A stretch of 13,921 nt of DNA, taken from assembly GCA_964439745.1 (NCBI GenBank), contig CAYTQK010000064.1:1-13921 (forward strand), read 5' to 3'. Position numbers and translations under genes: made by a program. The notes beneath the pieces are model-generated. The model saw only the letters and a list, made by a program, of their open reading frames with translations. It was not told where the DNA came from and did not search any database. This document shows, piece after piece, positions 1-6,277 of the stretch (its first letter is position 1; each line of letters starts with the position of its first letter). Source of the DNA: CAYTQK01 sp964439745 (GTDB lineage Bacteria > Desulfobacterota > Desulfobacteria > Desulfobacterales > Desulfosudaceae).

Positions 1-208
1 GTCCCCAGATTCGCCGCTTGATGGCATCCGCCTCCCGCTCCATGAGGGTGACGTTCCCGGCGTGATCCTCAAAGACGTGGCACTCGGCCGACATGAAGCA
101 TTCCATGGCCTGCTGAAAGGCCCAGGCACATTCCTTGACTTTTTCCGAATGTTCCTGAAGCCCGGCAAAGGGAGAGGTCATAAACAGGGGAACCAGGGGA
201 ATACGCAT
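1..208 (-). CDS. DUF47 family PhoU-like phosphate transport accessory protein, N-terminal part (runs off left edge)
   Basis: Only the first 69 codons are in the window; the rest lies beyond the left edge. The visible protein begins MRIPLVPLFMTSPFAGLQEH and continues with a helical stretch containing ECHVFEDHAGNVTLMEREAD and IKRRIWG. This looks like the start of DUF47 (TIGR00153) proteins, which are PhoU-like helical bundles usually encoded beside PiT phosphate permeases and thought to modulate them. The start is ATG at 208-206, behind a strong Shine-Dalgarno (AAGGAGG, 214-220) with 5-nt spacing. That site overlaps the stop codon of the upstream permease gene, so the two genes are almost certainly one transcription unit and probably translationally coupled. 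The protein is expected to be cytosolic. The family call rests on the N-terminal third or so and on the neighbour, so it is good but not certain. Confidence 0.8.
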   Translation of the reverse strand, partial: MRIPLVPLFMTSPFAGLQEHSEKVKECAWAFQQAMECFMSAECHVFEDHAGNVTLMEREADAIKRRIWG

Positions 209-213
209 TTTCT

Positions 214-220
214 CCTCCTT
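214..220 (-). promoter_or_regulatory. Shine-Dalgarno of the DUF47 gene, overlapping the pit stop codon
   Basis: AAGGAGG on the minus strand, 5 nt before the ATG at 208. Its first two bases are the last two bases of the TAA stop (219-221) of the phosphate permease gene. It fixes the DUF47 start and suggests that ribosomes ending on the permease gene re-initiate here. Confidence 0.8.
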
Positions 221-1454
221 AGTAAATGGCTGCCTGCAATATACTGAAAATGATCATGCTGCTCACGGCCGCGACCGGCACCGTCAAGATCCAGAAGAAC
301 ACGATGGAGTAAAGTACCCGGAAATTGACCGCCTCGAACCCGCGAGCCATACCCACGCCGACCACGCCCCCGACCGCGGCGTGGGTGGTGGAAACCGGCA
401 GGCCCAGCTTGGAAGCCATCATGACCGTGGTGGCGGCGGCAAAATCCACGGAAAAACCGCGGGTATTATTGAGCGTGGTGATGCGCGAGCCGACCGTTTC
501 AATGACCCGCCGGCCGGCCATGGCAATGCCGGCGGCAATGCCGATGCCGCCGAAGCCCAGCAGAAAGAGGGGGACCGGCACGCTGTTGATGCCGCTGACA
601 CTGCCCGTCTTGACGATATAGTAAATCAGCGCCAGCGGACCGATGGCATTGGCCACGTCATTGGCGCCCTGGGCCAGGGCCACGTAGCAGGAAGTACCCA
701 CCTGGATACGGCGGAAAACCTTTTCCGTCTCATCGCCTTCATGTGACATACCGAACCGGCTGATAATGGCCCGGCCGGCAAACCCGCCGGCGACGGCCAC
801 GCCCAGGGCGAGGGCCGTCGCCTGCCAGCCGGAAAACGGCAGGGAACTGCCCAGGGGGGTCTTAAACAGAAAAGAGAGGACGATGATCAGCAGGGCCAGG
901 CCGATAAAAACAGGGGACAGCTGCAATGCCCGGGACGTGGTGTCATGCCGGGCATAGACTGTCTTGATGATAATCTTGAACATGATAAAGGCGATGACCA
1001 GGCTGAAAAAGGGAGAAATGACCCAGCTGGCCACCACCGCGCCCAGCTGGGCCCAGTTGACCACGGAGAACCCGCCGGTGATGACGCCGAAGCCGACCAT
1101 GGCGCCGACAATGGAGTGGGTGGTAGAAACCGGCAGGGACTTCCAGGTGGCGAAAGAAACCCAGAAGGCGGCTGCCAGCAGGGCGGACAGGGCGCCCAGC
1201 ATGGCCATGTGGGGATCGGCCAGAACATCGGTGGCGACAATACCCTTGCGGATGGTATCGGTAACATGGGACCCGATAAAAACAGCCCCGACAATATTCA
1301 GAATGCCGGCAATGAAGATCGCCTGCCGCAAGGTAATGGCCCGGGCGCCGACCGCCGAGGCCATGGAGTTGGCTACGTCATTAGCCCCGATATTCCAGGA
1401 CATGTAAAAACCAAAGGCATACCCGCAGATCAATATTACCGTTTCCAGTCCCAT
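219..1454 (-). CDS. pit: PiT family inorganic phosphate transporter
   Basis: 411-residue integral inner-membrane protein of the PiT (PF01384) family, which imports inorganic phosphate, generally as a metal-phosphate complex driven by H+ or Na+. The family's inverted duplication is plain: GANDVAN at residues 23-29 and again at 263-269, and PVSTTH at 108-113 and again at 353-358. Multiple hydrophobic helices surround a hydrophilic central loop (about 232-250, with GMSHEGDETEK). The length is normal for short bacterial PiT proteins. The start is ATG at 1454; the upstream Shine-Dalgarno is weak (GGAAGAATCC), but GANDVAN lies about 22 residues in, as expected. The downstream partner is the DUF47 gene, 10 nt away. 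In many genomes the DUF47 gene comes first; here the permease does. A Pho-box-like repeat lies upstream (1544-1573), suggesting phosphate-starvation control (inference). Sulfate permeases of the same superfamily are an alternative substrate class, but the DUF47 partner favours phosphate. Confidence 0.94.
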   Translation of the reverse strand: MGLETVILICGYAFGFYMSWNIGANDVANSMASAVGARAITLRQAIFIAGILNIVGAVFIGSHVTDTIRKGIVATDVLADPHMAMLGALSALLAAAFWVSFATWKSLPVSTTHSIVGAMVGFGVITGGFSVVNWAQLGAVVASWVISPFFSLVIAFIMFKIIIKTVYARHDTTSRALQLSPVFIGLALLIIVLSFLFKTPLGSSLPFSGWQATALALGVAVAGGFAGRAIISRFGMSHEGDETEKVFRRIQVGTSCYVALAQGANDVANAIGPLALIYYIVKTGSVSGINSVPVPLFLLGFGGIGIAAGIAMAGRRVIETVGSRITTLNNTRGFSVDFAAATTVMMASKLGLPVSTTHAAVGGVVGVGMARGFEAVNFRVLYSIVFFWILTVPVAAVSSMIIFSILQAAIY

Positions 1455-1522
1455 GGCGAAATCCGGATTCTTCCTGACATGTATTGGATTTTATTCTTGA
1501 TTGCCGCCTGCGCCAGGCTGCC

Positions 1523-1573
1523 ATAAAAGTCAACAAAAACAATTGCTTAAAAATTTGTTAGCGAATTGTTAAA
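1523..1573 (-). promoter_or_regulatory. Candidate Pho-box-type triple repeat and promoter for pit
   Basis: Read on the minus strand, three 8-mers are spaced by exactly 3 bp: TTTAACAA (1573-1566), GCTAACAA (1562-1555) and TTTAAGCA (1551-1544). This is an 11-bp period. The repeat type and period resemble known phosphate-regulon operators: three PyTTAAPyPy(T/A) repeats with 3-bp spacers in cyanobacteria, and TTAACA-type repeats at about 11 bp for Bacillus PhoP. The last repeat supplies a weak -35 (TTTAAG, 1551-1546). After a 17-bp spacer comes TTTTAT (1528-1523, 4 of 6 matches to the -10 consensus). A transcript would have a leader of roughly 60 nt before the permease ATG. That a PhoB-type regulator binds here is inference. 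The short AT-rich motif could arise by chance, but its placement upstream of a phosphate permease is apt. Confidence 0.45.
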
Positions 1574-1692
1574 ATAACGTAAGGAAGCCTGCAAAAGCAA
1601 GCCTTAATTTGTAAAAACCAGCCGGGCGGGCACGTTTATTTTACAGGCGATCAATCTTCCGGCCGGGAAGCACAGTGGTTTTCTGTTTCTCC

Positions 1693-1721
1693 TTGACTAT
1701 TACGCCGGAATAAGCCAGAAT
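1693..1721 (+). promoter_or_regulatory. Candidate sigma-70 promoter for the diguanylate cyclase gene
   Basis: TTGACT (1693-1698, 5 of 6 matches to the -35 consensus) and CAGAAT (1716-1721, 4 of 6 to the -10) are separated by the optimal 17 bp. The transcript leader to the ATG at 1795 would be roughly 65 nt. The AAGGA at 1779-1783 provides a Shine-Dalgarno 11 nt before the start. No experimental support; identified by eye. Confidence 0.45.
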
Positions 1722-1794
1722 CAGGTTATTACAAAGGGAGATCTGCTTCAGTCCGCCGGCACCAAAGAATCCCAGGATAAGGACCGAAAAAAAT

Positions 1795-2847
1795 ATGACC
1801 GAAGAAAAACCCGTCTCTTTGTACGAACGACTAAAAAAAAATGAGGAGTTGGCCAGAAAGTTCTATGAAGTCGAAAAAAAGATCCTGACGATCTTGAAAT
1901 TCGAGGACCTGTTCGGCGTGCTGCTGTCCGAGATCAAAGGCCAGTTCAACGTTCCCTATGTCTGGATCTCCCTGATTGAAAACAGCGAGGCCCTGCGGCT
2001 GCTGGAATCCATGTCCGAGCTGGACGAAAGTCTGAAAAAAAGCATCAACACCATTGACCAGGGCGCCTTCACCGCCCTGGTCGGCCATCAGACCGAGCCC
2101 ATCCTGGCCAATGACGGCCTGAAACCCTTTTATAAACTCCTGCCCGGCGACAAGAACTTTTTGATCCGCTCGCTGGCCATTGCGCCCATTTCCATGGACG
2201 GCGAAATCATCGGCAGCCTCAACCAGGGCGACGCCGATCAGCACCGGTTCGAGCCGGGGATGGATACTTCCCTGCTGGAGCAGCTGGCCACCAAGGTTTC
2301 ACTCTGTCTTTCCAATGTCACCGCCCACGAAAAATTGAAATTCATGGCCTTCCATGATCCGCTGACCGGCCTGCTCAACCGCCGCGTCATGGAAACGGCG
2401 CTGAAACGGGAAATCAGCCGGGCCCGGCGATATCAACTGCCGCTTTCCGTAATCTTTCTGGATCTGGATTATTTCAAGTCCGTCAACGATACCTATGGTC
2501 ATGAAACCGGGGACGCGCTTTTAAAGCACCTGGCCCGGGGCCTGGCCGAAGGATCCCGGGAGACCGACATCGTGGCCCGCTTTGCCGGGGATGAATTTGT
2601 GATCATTCTTCCGGAGACGGACTACTCCAGTGCCACCGCGCTGATGGAGCGGATCCGGAGCTACCTGGATGATACACCGCTGAAGACCGGGGAAAACAGC
2701 ATCCCTGTCCGTATCAGCTACGGGGTGGCCTCAACTGCGGACGTGGAACCGGCCGCAGAGGAGGCGCCGGCCCGGCTCTTGAAAAAGGCCGACGAACGAC
2801 TCTACCGCAAAAAAGAAGCCAGACGGCAGCAGCCGTCTGGCTCGTGA
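1795..2847 (+). CDS. Diguanylate cyclase with N-terminal GAF/DUF484-like sensor region
   Basis: 350 residues, predicted cytosolic (no signal peptide or membrane segment seen). Residues 1-35 are a charged helix, possibly a short coiled coil. Residues about 36-175 resemble a GAF/DUF484 fold (FEDLFGVLLSEIKGQFNVP, then SLAIAPISMDGEIIGSLNQG). Residues about 183-345 are a GGDEF domain that makes cyclic di-GMP from two GTP: DPLTGLLNRR 188-197, metal-binding DLD 223-225, GHETGD 235-240 and signature AGDEF 264-268. The Gly-to-Ala first position is a common active variant. The product-inhibition I-site RxxD (RETD, 255-258) sits exactly five residues before the signature, so feedback inhibition is expected. 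There is no EAL or HD-GYP partner domain. The gene is divergent from pit and convergent with rplQ. Its last 12 codons (K339-S350) are shared with the terminator of the ribosomal cluster. The signal sensed by the N-terminal region is unknown. Confidence 0.93.
   Translation: MTEEKPVSLYERLKKNEELARKFYEVEKKILTILKFEDLFGVLLSEIKGQFNVPYVWISLIENSEALRLLESMSELDESLKKSINTIDQGAFTALVGHQTEPILANDGLKPFYKLLPGDKNFLIRSLAIAPISMDGEIIGSLNQGDADQHRFEPGMDTSLLEQLATKVSLCLSNVTAHEKLKFMAFHDPLTGLLNRRVMETALKREISRARRYQLPLSVIFLDLDYFKSVNDTYGHETGDALLKHLARGLAEGSRETDIVARFAGDEFVIILPETDYSSATALMERIRSYLDDTPLKTGENSIPVRISYGVASTADVEPAAEEAPARLLKKADERLYRKKEARRQQPSGS
2809..2842 (-). terminator. Rho-independent terminator of the ribosomal protein cluster, inside the cyclase gene
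   Basis: A perfect 11-bp stem (AGCCAGACGGC, 2817-2827, with GCCGTCTGGCT, 2832-2842) and a 4-nt loop. On the minus strand it is followed at once by TCTTTTTT (2816-2809), so it is a classical intrinsic terminator for transcripts arriving from rplQ, whose stop lies about 70 nt upstream. On the plus strand the bases after the stem (CGTGATAATTTCC) lack a T-run, so it is not expected to terminate cyclase transcription efficiently. The whole element, U-tract included, lies within the coding sequence of the convergent cyclase gene. Confidence 0.9.
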
Positions 2848-2912
2848 TAATTTCCTGATATCGCGCGCGGCCAGCCCGGGATTCGCAACTACGGACCGTC
2901 GCCAAAAGCAAA

Positions 2913-3566
2913 TTACTCGCTTTTCTCTTCTTCCTCTTCATCTTTCGAATGGTCAGCGGTCGCCGCACTGTCATCCGCTTCATCCGCCTTCACGGCAGAG
3001 GCCTCTTCTTCCGGTTCGGGCTCCTGATCATCCGGCGCTTCCGGTGCGGCCGCGGCCTCGGCCTCGACGGTTTCCGCCTGGCTGCTATCTGCCGACGTCC
3101 CTTCTGCTGTCTCCGGTTCCGGGGCGGATTTTGGGGCTGCGGCCGGCTGGGGCGCTGCCGCCGCCTGTTTTTTGGTCTTCTTGGATTTCTTCTTCGATTT
3201 GTCGCCGACTTCCGCGGTCACCAGTTCCACCATGGTCATGGGGGCGGCATCACCGGGACGACGCCCCAGCTTGATCAGGCGGGTGTACCCACCGGCCCGG
3301 CCGCCGAACTGCTCGGCTGCCTTTTCAAAAAGACGATGTACCACCGCCTTTTCATTGGCAATGGCCAGGGCCTGGCGGCGGGCATGCAGATCCCCCCGCT
3401 TGGCCAGGGTAACCATGTGGTCCGCCCAGCGCCGCAGCTCCTTGGCCTTGGCGTCGGTGGTCTGGATACGACCGTGTTTGAACAGGGAGGTTACCATATT
3501 CCGAAACATGGCATTCCTGTGACTGCCGGTTCTGCCTAATTTTATGCCTGCTTTCCGATGCCTCAT
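2913..3566 (-). CDS. rplQ: 50S ribosomal protein L17 with long Lys-rich then acidic C-terminal extension
   Basis: Residues 1 to about 120 are canonical L17 (MRHRKAGIKLGRTGSHRNAM at the start, LFKHGRIQTTDAKAKELR in the middle, and a family ending at MTMVELV), a 23S rRNA-binding protein of the 50S subunit near the exit tunnel. The total length is 217, against the usual 115-130. Residues about 122-134 are Lys/Ser-rich (KSKKKSKKTKK). Residues 135-217 are a low-complexity Ala/Pro/Glu/Asp tail that ends DEEEEEKSE and is presumably disordered. The reading frame runs through the tail without interruption and has GC-rich codon use like its neighbours, so it looks genuine rather than a frameshift. The start is ATG at 3566 with AAGGAGAA upstream, which overlaps the rpoA stop region (8-nt gap). 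It is the last gene of the cluster, and the terminator follows about 70 nt downstream. Confidence 0.97.
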   Translation of the reverse strand: MRHRKAGIKLGRTGSHRNAMFRNMVTSLFKHGRIQTTDAKAKELRRWADHMVTLAKRGDLHARRQALAIANEKAVVHRLFEKAAEQFGGRAGGYTRLIKLGRRPGDAAPMTMVELVTAEVGDKSKKKSKKTKKQAAAAPQPAAAPKSAPEPETAEGTSADSSQAETVEAEAAAAPEAPDDQEPEPEEEASAVKADEADDSAATADHSKDEEEEEKSE

Positions 3567-3574
3567 GACGTCTT

Positions 3575-4612
3575 TTATTCTCCTTCTTCATCACCGCTGC
3601 TGTCTTCTTCCGGCGGCACGAACCCTTCCAGGTCCATGCCCAGCGAAAGCCCCATTTCAGACAACAGCTCTTTGATTTCGTTCAATGATTTTCTGCCAAA
3701 ATTTTTTGTCTTGAGCATCTCTGATTCGGTTTTCTGAACCAGCTGATAAATTTTGTCGATCTTGGCGTTTTTCAGACAATTGGAACTGCGGACCGACAAT
3801 TCCAGTTCATTAACGCTGCGGTAGAGATTTTCATTAAAATCTTTTTCCTCGCCGCCCTCGCTCTTTTTGGAATATTCTGGCTCGGCGTTTTCATCAAAAT
3901 TGATGAAAACGTTCATCTGTTCTTTTAATATCTTTGATGAAAAAGCCAGGGCATCTTCCGGAAGCACGCTGCCGTCCGTATGGATCTCCATGGTCAGCTT
4001 ATCATAATCAGTCTTCTGCTTGACCCGGGCGTTGCCCACCACGTAGGTAACCCGCTTGATCGGCGAAAACACGGCATCAATAAAAATCGTGCCCTTGGGG
4101 GCCTCGGGGTCATTGTTGGTTTCGGCCAGGGCATACCCCTTGCCGACTTTGACCGTCATGGTCATGTCCAGTTCCGCCCCTTCGGCCAGGGTGGCAATAT
4201 GGGTCTCTGGATTGAGGACCTCCACCTGGCCGTCCCCGCTGACGATATCGCCGGCGGTGACCACGCTCTCTCCCTTGGCCTTGAGATGGATCTGCTTGGA
4301 TTCGGCGGTTTCCGTCCTGAGCCGGACCTCCTTCAGGTTCAGCAGAATTTCCGAGACATCCTCCATAACGCCCTCGATAGTCGAATACTCATGCATCACG
4401 CCTTCAATTTTTACAGCCGTAATGGCCGCGCCATGCAGGGAGGAAAGCATGATACGCCGCAGGGCGTTCCCGATGGTAATGCCGAACCCTCTGGCCAGAG
4501 GCTCACAAACGAATTTCCCGTAAAAAGGCGTCGTCGTCTCCACCTGAATCTTTTCAGGCCGGATGATTTCCCGCCAATTCATGTACATCAGTTCATTCAA
4601 CCCGTTTTCCAT
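3575..4612 (-). CDS. rpoA: DNA-directed RNA polymerase subunit alpha
   Basis: 345 residues. The alpha subunit nucleates RNA polymerase assembly and contacts upstream promoter DNA and activators. The N-terminal dimerisation/assembly domain spans about residues 13-240 (NWREIIRPEKIQVE; EPLARGFGITIGNALRRIML at 37-56). A charged linker (about 241-262) is followed by the C-terminal domain (about 265-330) with LSVRSSNCLKN, where R275 matches the DNA-contacting R265 of the E. coli protein, then KTKNFGRKSLNEIKE. The tail is acidic. I chose ATG at 4612 because GGGGATAATT precedes it. An in-frame TTG at 4636 and ATGs at 4588 and 4582 are alternatives, since the family's conserved part begins only at NWRE. 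The gene lies between rpsD (122-nt gap, with a hairpin) and rplQ (8-nt gap). Confidence 0.96.
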   Translation of the reverse strand: MENGLNELMYMNWREIIRPEKIQVETTTPFYGKFVCEPLARGFGITIGNALRRIMLSSLHGAAITAVKIEGVMHEYSTIEGVMEDVSEILLNLKEVRLRTETAESKQIHLKAKGESVVTAGDIVSGDGQVEVLNPETHIATLAEGAELDMTMTVKVGKGYALAETNNDPEAPKGTIFIDAVFSPIKRVTYVVGNARVKQKTDYDKLTMEIHTDGSVLPEDALAFSSKILKEQMNVFINFDENAEPEYSKKSEGGEEKDFNENLYRSVNELELSVRSSNCLKNAKIDKIYQLVQKTESEMLKTKNFGRKSLNEIKELLSEMGLSLGMDLEGFVPPEEDSSGDEEGE

Positions 4613-4697
4613 AATTATCCCCACAATCGGCAGCAAAGAGATTTGTCCAGCCCAGGCATTTTTTTAAAAATAATATAGATGCGGCTTGCTTGTCCCC

Positions 4698-4724
4698 GCC
4701 CGGTGGTTGATCACCACGCCGGGC
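4698..4724 (-). other. Hairpin just after rpsD, in the rpsD-rpoA spacer
   Basis: Minus-strand RNA would form a stem of GCCCG with CGGGC and GTGGT with ACCAC around a 5-nt loop, with a 2-nt bulge (GC) on the 5' side. It starts about 10 nt after the rpsD stop. No T-run follows, so it is not a standard terminator; an AT-rich stretch (about 4662-4680) follows about 20 nt later. Possible roles are a processing or stability element, or a partial attenuator ahead of rpoA. The role is unknown. Confidence 0.4.
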
Positions 4725-4734
4725 AAGGTATTGC

Positions 4735-5361
4735 TTACTTGGAATAAAGCTCGACGATCAATTGTTCCTGAATCGGCATAGTAATATCTTCTCTGGCCGG
4801 CAGGCTCTGAATAATTCCTTTCTGATTTTCCTTTTCCAGCGAAAGCCACTGCGGCATGCCGCGGCGCTCCACGGCCGCCAGCGCTTCTTCAATGATCGGG
4901 GTCTGGCGGCTTTTTTCACGGGTCTCAATGACAGTACCGGGCTTGACCAGGTAAGAGGGAATATCCACTTTTTTCCCATTCACCAGAAAATGACCATGGC
5001 GCACCAACTGGCGTGCCTGGGTCCGGGAACTGGCCATGCCCAGACGATAGACGACGTTGTCCAGCCGGCATTCCAGCAGGACCAGCAGGTTGGTACCGGT
5101 AATCCCCTTGCGGCGGTCGGCTTCCTGGAATACCCGCCGGAACTGCAGTTCGGACAGGCCGTAGATCCGTTTGACCTTCTGTTTTTCCCGCAGCTGGACA
5201 CCATACGGTGAAAACTTGCTGCGCATCTGCCCATGCTCTCCGGGCGGATATCCCCGCCGGTCATAGGCACATTTATCGGAGTAACACCGGTCTCCCTTGA
5301 GATATAATTTCATGTTCTCGCGCCTGCAAAGCCTGCAAACCGACTCTCTGTATCTGCCCAA
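4735..5361 (-). CDS. rpsD: 30S ribosomal protein S4 (zinc-binding form)
   Basis: 208 residues, a primary 16S rRNA-binding protein that starts 30S body assembly; in many bacteria it also represses its own operon. The start MGRYRESVCRLCRRE is typical. C9, C12, C26 and C31 form the zinc site of the C+ type of S4 (absent in E. coli S4). The S4 RNA-binding domain covers about residues 97-160 (LECRLDNVVYRLGMASSRTQ, then VRHGHFLVNGKKVDIPS). The start codon is TTG (5361-5359): there is no in-frame ATG or GTG upstream or before residue 17, the family N-terminus begins exactly here, and a strong AAGGAGG lies 7 nt upstream. An 84-nt spacer separates it from rpsK. Confidence 0.97.
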   Translation of the reverse strand: MGRYRESVCRLCRRENMKLYLKGDRCYSDKCAYDRRGYPPGEHGQMRSKFSPYGVQLREKQKVKRIYGLSELQFRRVFQEADRRKGITGTNLLVLLECRLDNVVYRLGMASSRTQARQLVRHGHFLVNGKKVDIPSYLVKPGTVIETREKSRQTPIIEEALAAVERRGMPQWLSLEKENQKGIIQSLPAREDITMPIQEQLIVELYSK

Positions 5362-5368
5362 ATCACTT

Positions 5369-5375
5369 CCTCCTT
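5369..5375 (-). promoter_or_regulatory. Strong Shine-Dalgarno deciding the TTG start of rpsD
   Basis: AAGGAGG on the minus strand, 7 nt before TTG at 5361. A full-length match to the anti-Shine-Dalgarno core supports the non-ATG start. Confidence 0.85.
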
Positions 5376-5445
5376 ATCAGAAGCCGAATTGTCCTGCTGT
5401 TTTGTTCGCTTTTTATCTTGTTGTTCATTTCGACGATCCGGGTGC

Positions 5446-5832
5446 TTAGACCCGGCGGCGTTTCGGCGGCCGGCAGCCGTTATGCGGGATCGGGGTGACG
5501 TCTTTGATCAGCGTAATATTGAATCCGGCCGCCTGTAGCGCGCGCAGCGCCGATTCCCGGCCGGGTCCCGGTCCCTTGACATAGACTTCCACGCTTTTCA
5601 TCCCGTGAACCATGGCCTTTTTGACGGCATCCTCCGCTGCCAGCTGGGCGGCAAAGGGCGTACTTTTTCTGGAGCCCTTGAAACCGCGGCCGCCAGCCGA
5701 TGACCAGGCAATGACATTACCGGCAACATCGGTAATGGTGACAATGGTATTGTTAAAGGTGGACTGAATATGCACCACCCCCGACGCGATATTTTTCCGT
5801 ACCTTCTTTTTTCCCTGAACCCGTTTAGCCAT
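5446..5832 (-). CDS. rpsK: 30S ribosomal protein S11
   Basis: 128 residues, normal for the family. S11 sits on the 30S platform and helps shape the mRNA exit/Shine-Dalgarno cleft. Recognised from VHIQSTFNNTIVTITD, GRGFKGSRKSTPFAAQLAAE and the C-terminal NGCRPPKRRRV. ATG start at 5832 with only a modest purine stretch (CAGG) upstream. It lies 37 nt downstream of the rpsM stop, in the usual rpsM-rpsK-rpsD-rpoA-rplQ alpha-operon order. Confidence 0.98.
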   Translation of the reverse strand: MAKRVQGKKKVRKNIASGVVHIQSTFNNTIVTITDVAGNVIAWSSAGGRGFKGSRKSTPFAAQLAAEDAVKKAMVHGMKSVEVYVKGPGPGRESALRALQAAGFNITLIKDVTPIPHNGCRPPKRRRV

Positions 5833-5869
5833 ATGGAAACCTGTCCGTTATAATGGATTGCGTTTGCGG

Positions 5870-6253
5870 TTATTTCTTCTTGGCGCCGCCTTTTTTCTTG
5901 ACTGCCGTTCTCTTGGGGCCCTTGCGGGTCCGCGCGTTGGTGCTGGTACGCTGACCGTGAACGGGCAACGACTTGCGGTGGCGCAAGCCCCGGTAAGCCC
6001 CCAGATCCATCAGGCGCTTGATATTCATGGAGAATTCCGTCCGCAACTCGCCCTCGACTTTATAGTCATTGGTGATGACATGACGGATATCATTGACTTC
6101 GGTCTCGGTCAGCCGATCAACCTTGGTGTCCGGATCAATGTTCTGCTGATTCAATATCGTTCTGGACTGGGACCGGCCGATGCCATAGATATAGGTCAGC
6201 CCGATTTCAATCCGTTTGTTTTTCGGTAAATCTACGCCAGCGATTCTTGCCAA
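5870..6253 (-). CDS. rpsM: 30S ribosomal protein S13
   Basis: 127 residues. S13 is a 30S head protein that contacts 16S rRNA, the P-site tRNA and the bridge to 50S. The N-terminus MARIAGVDLPKNKRIEIGLT and the GIGRSQ and YRGLRHRKSLPVHGQRT motifs are diagnostic. The C-terminal tail is very basic (GPKRTAVKKKGGAKKK), as expected for the part that reaches tRNA. The start codon is TTG (6253-6251): the conserved MARIAGVDLP begins precisely there and AGGAGGA lies 7 nt upstream. It is preceded by rpmJ with a 24-nt gap. Confidence 0.97.
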   Translation of the reverse strand: MARIAGVDLPKNKRIEIGLTYIYGIGRSQSRTILNQQNIDPDTKVDRLTETEVNDIRHVITNDYKVEGELRTEFSMNIKRLMDLGAYRGLRHRKSLPVHGQRTSTNARTRKGPKRTAVKKKGGAKKK

Positions 6254-6260
6254 AACCCGT

Positions 6261-6267
6261 TCCTCCT
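6261..6267 (-). promoter_or_regulatory. Strong Shine-Dalgarno deciding the TTG start of rpsM
   Basis: AGGAGGA on the minus strand, 7 nt before TTG at 6253, in the short rpmJ-rpsM gap. Confidence 0.85.
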
Positions 6268-6277
6268 GTTGTTGTCC

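Larger units (their letters stand above)
1455..1794. other. Divergent intergenic region between pit and the diguanylate cyclase gene
   Basis: 340 bases with no convincing gene. The left-centre part (about 1523-1620) is notably AT-rich compared with its surroundings and carries the candidate permease promoter and repeats. Other structure: AACAATT (1538-1544) and AATTGTT (1564-1570) form a 7-bp dyad, and CTTCC-GGCCG-GGAAG (1656-1670) is a short inverted repeat about 22 bp before the candidate cyclase -35 element. I found no tRNA, small RNA with a clear terminator, or riboswitch core by eye. Confidence 0.6.

Noticed and set aside
1656..1670. CTTCC-GGCCG-GGAAG inverted repeat as a terminator
   Set aside because: The stem is only 5 bp and no T-run follows on either strand. 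At most it is a minor dyad near the candidate cyclase promoter.
2817..2855. Terminator for the plus-strand cyclase gene
   Set aside because: The hairpin is strong, but on the plus strand it is followed by CGTGATAATTTCC without a T-run, so only minus-strand termination is supported.
4613..4636. TTG at 4636 as the rpoA start
   Set aside because: No Shine-Dalgarno precedes it, whereas the ATG at 4612 has GGGGATAATT before it. The extra eight residues are not part of the family.
3980..4678. Long plus-strand open frame (232 codons) opposite rpoA
   Set aside because: It lies antisense to a certain rpoA gene, has no recognisable protein family and shows the composition expected of a shadow of GC-rich coding sequence. 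The same applies to the long plus-strand frames opposite pit, rplQ, rplO/rpsE and rplE.
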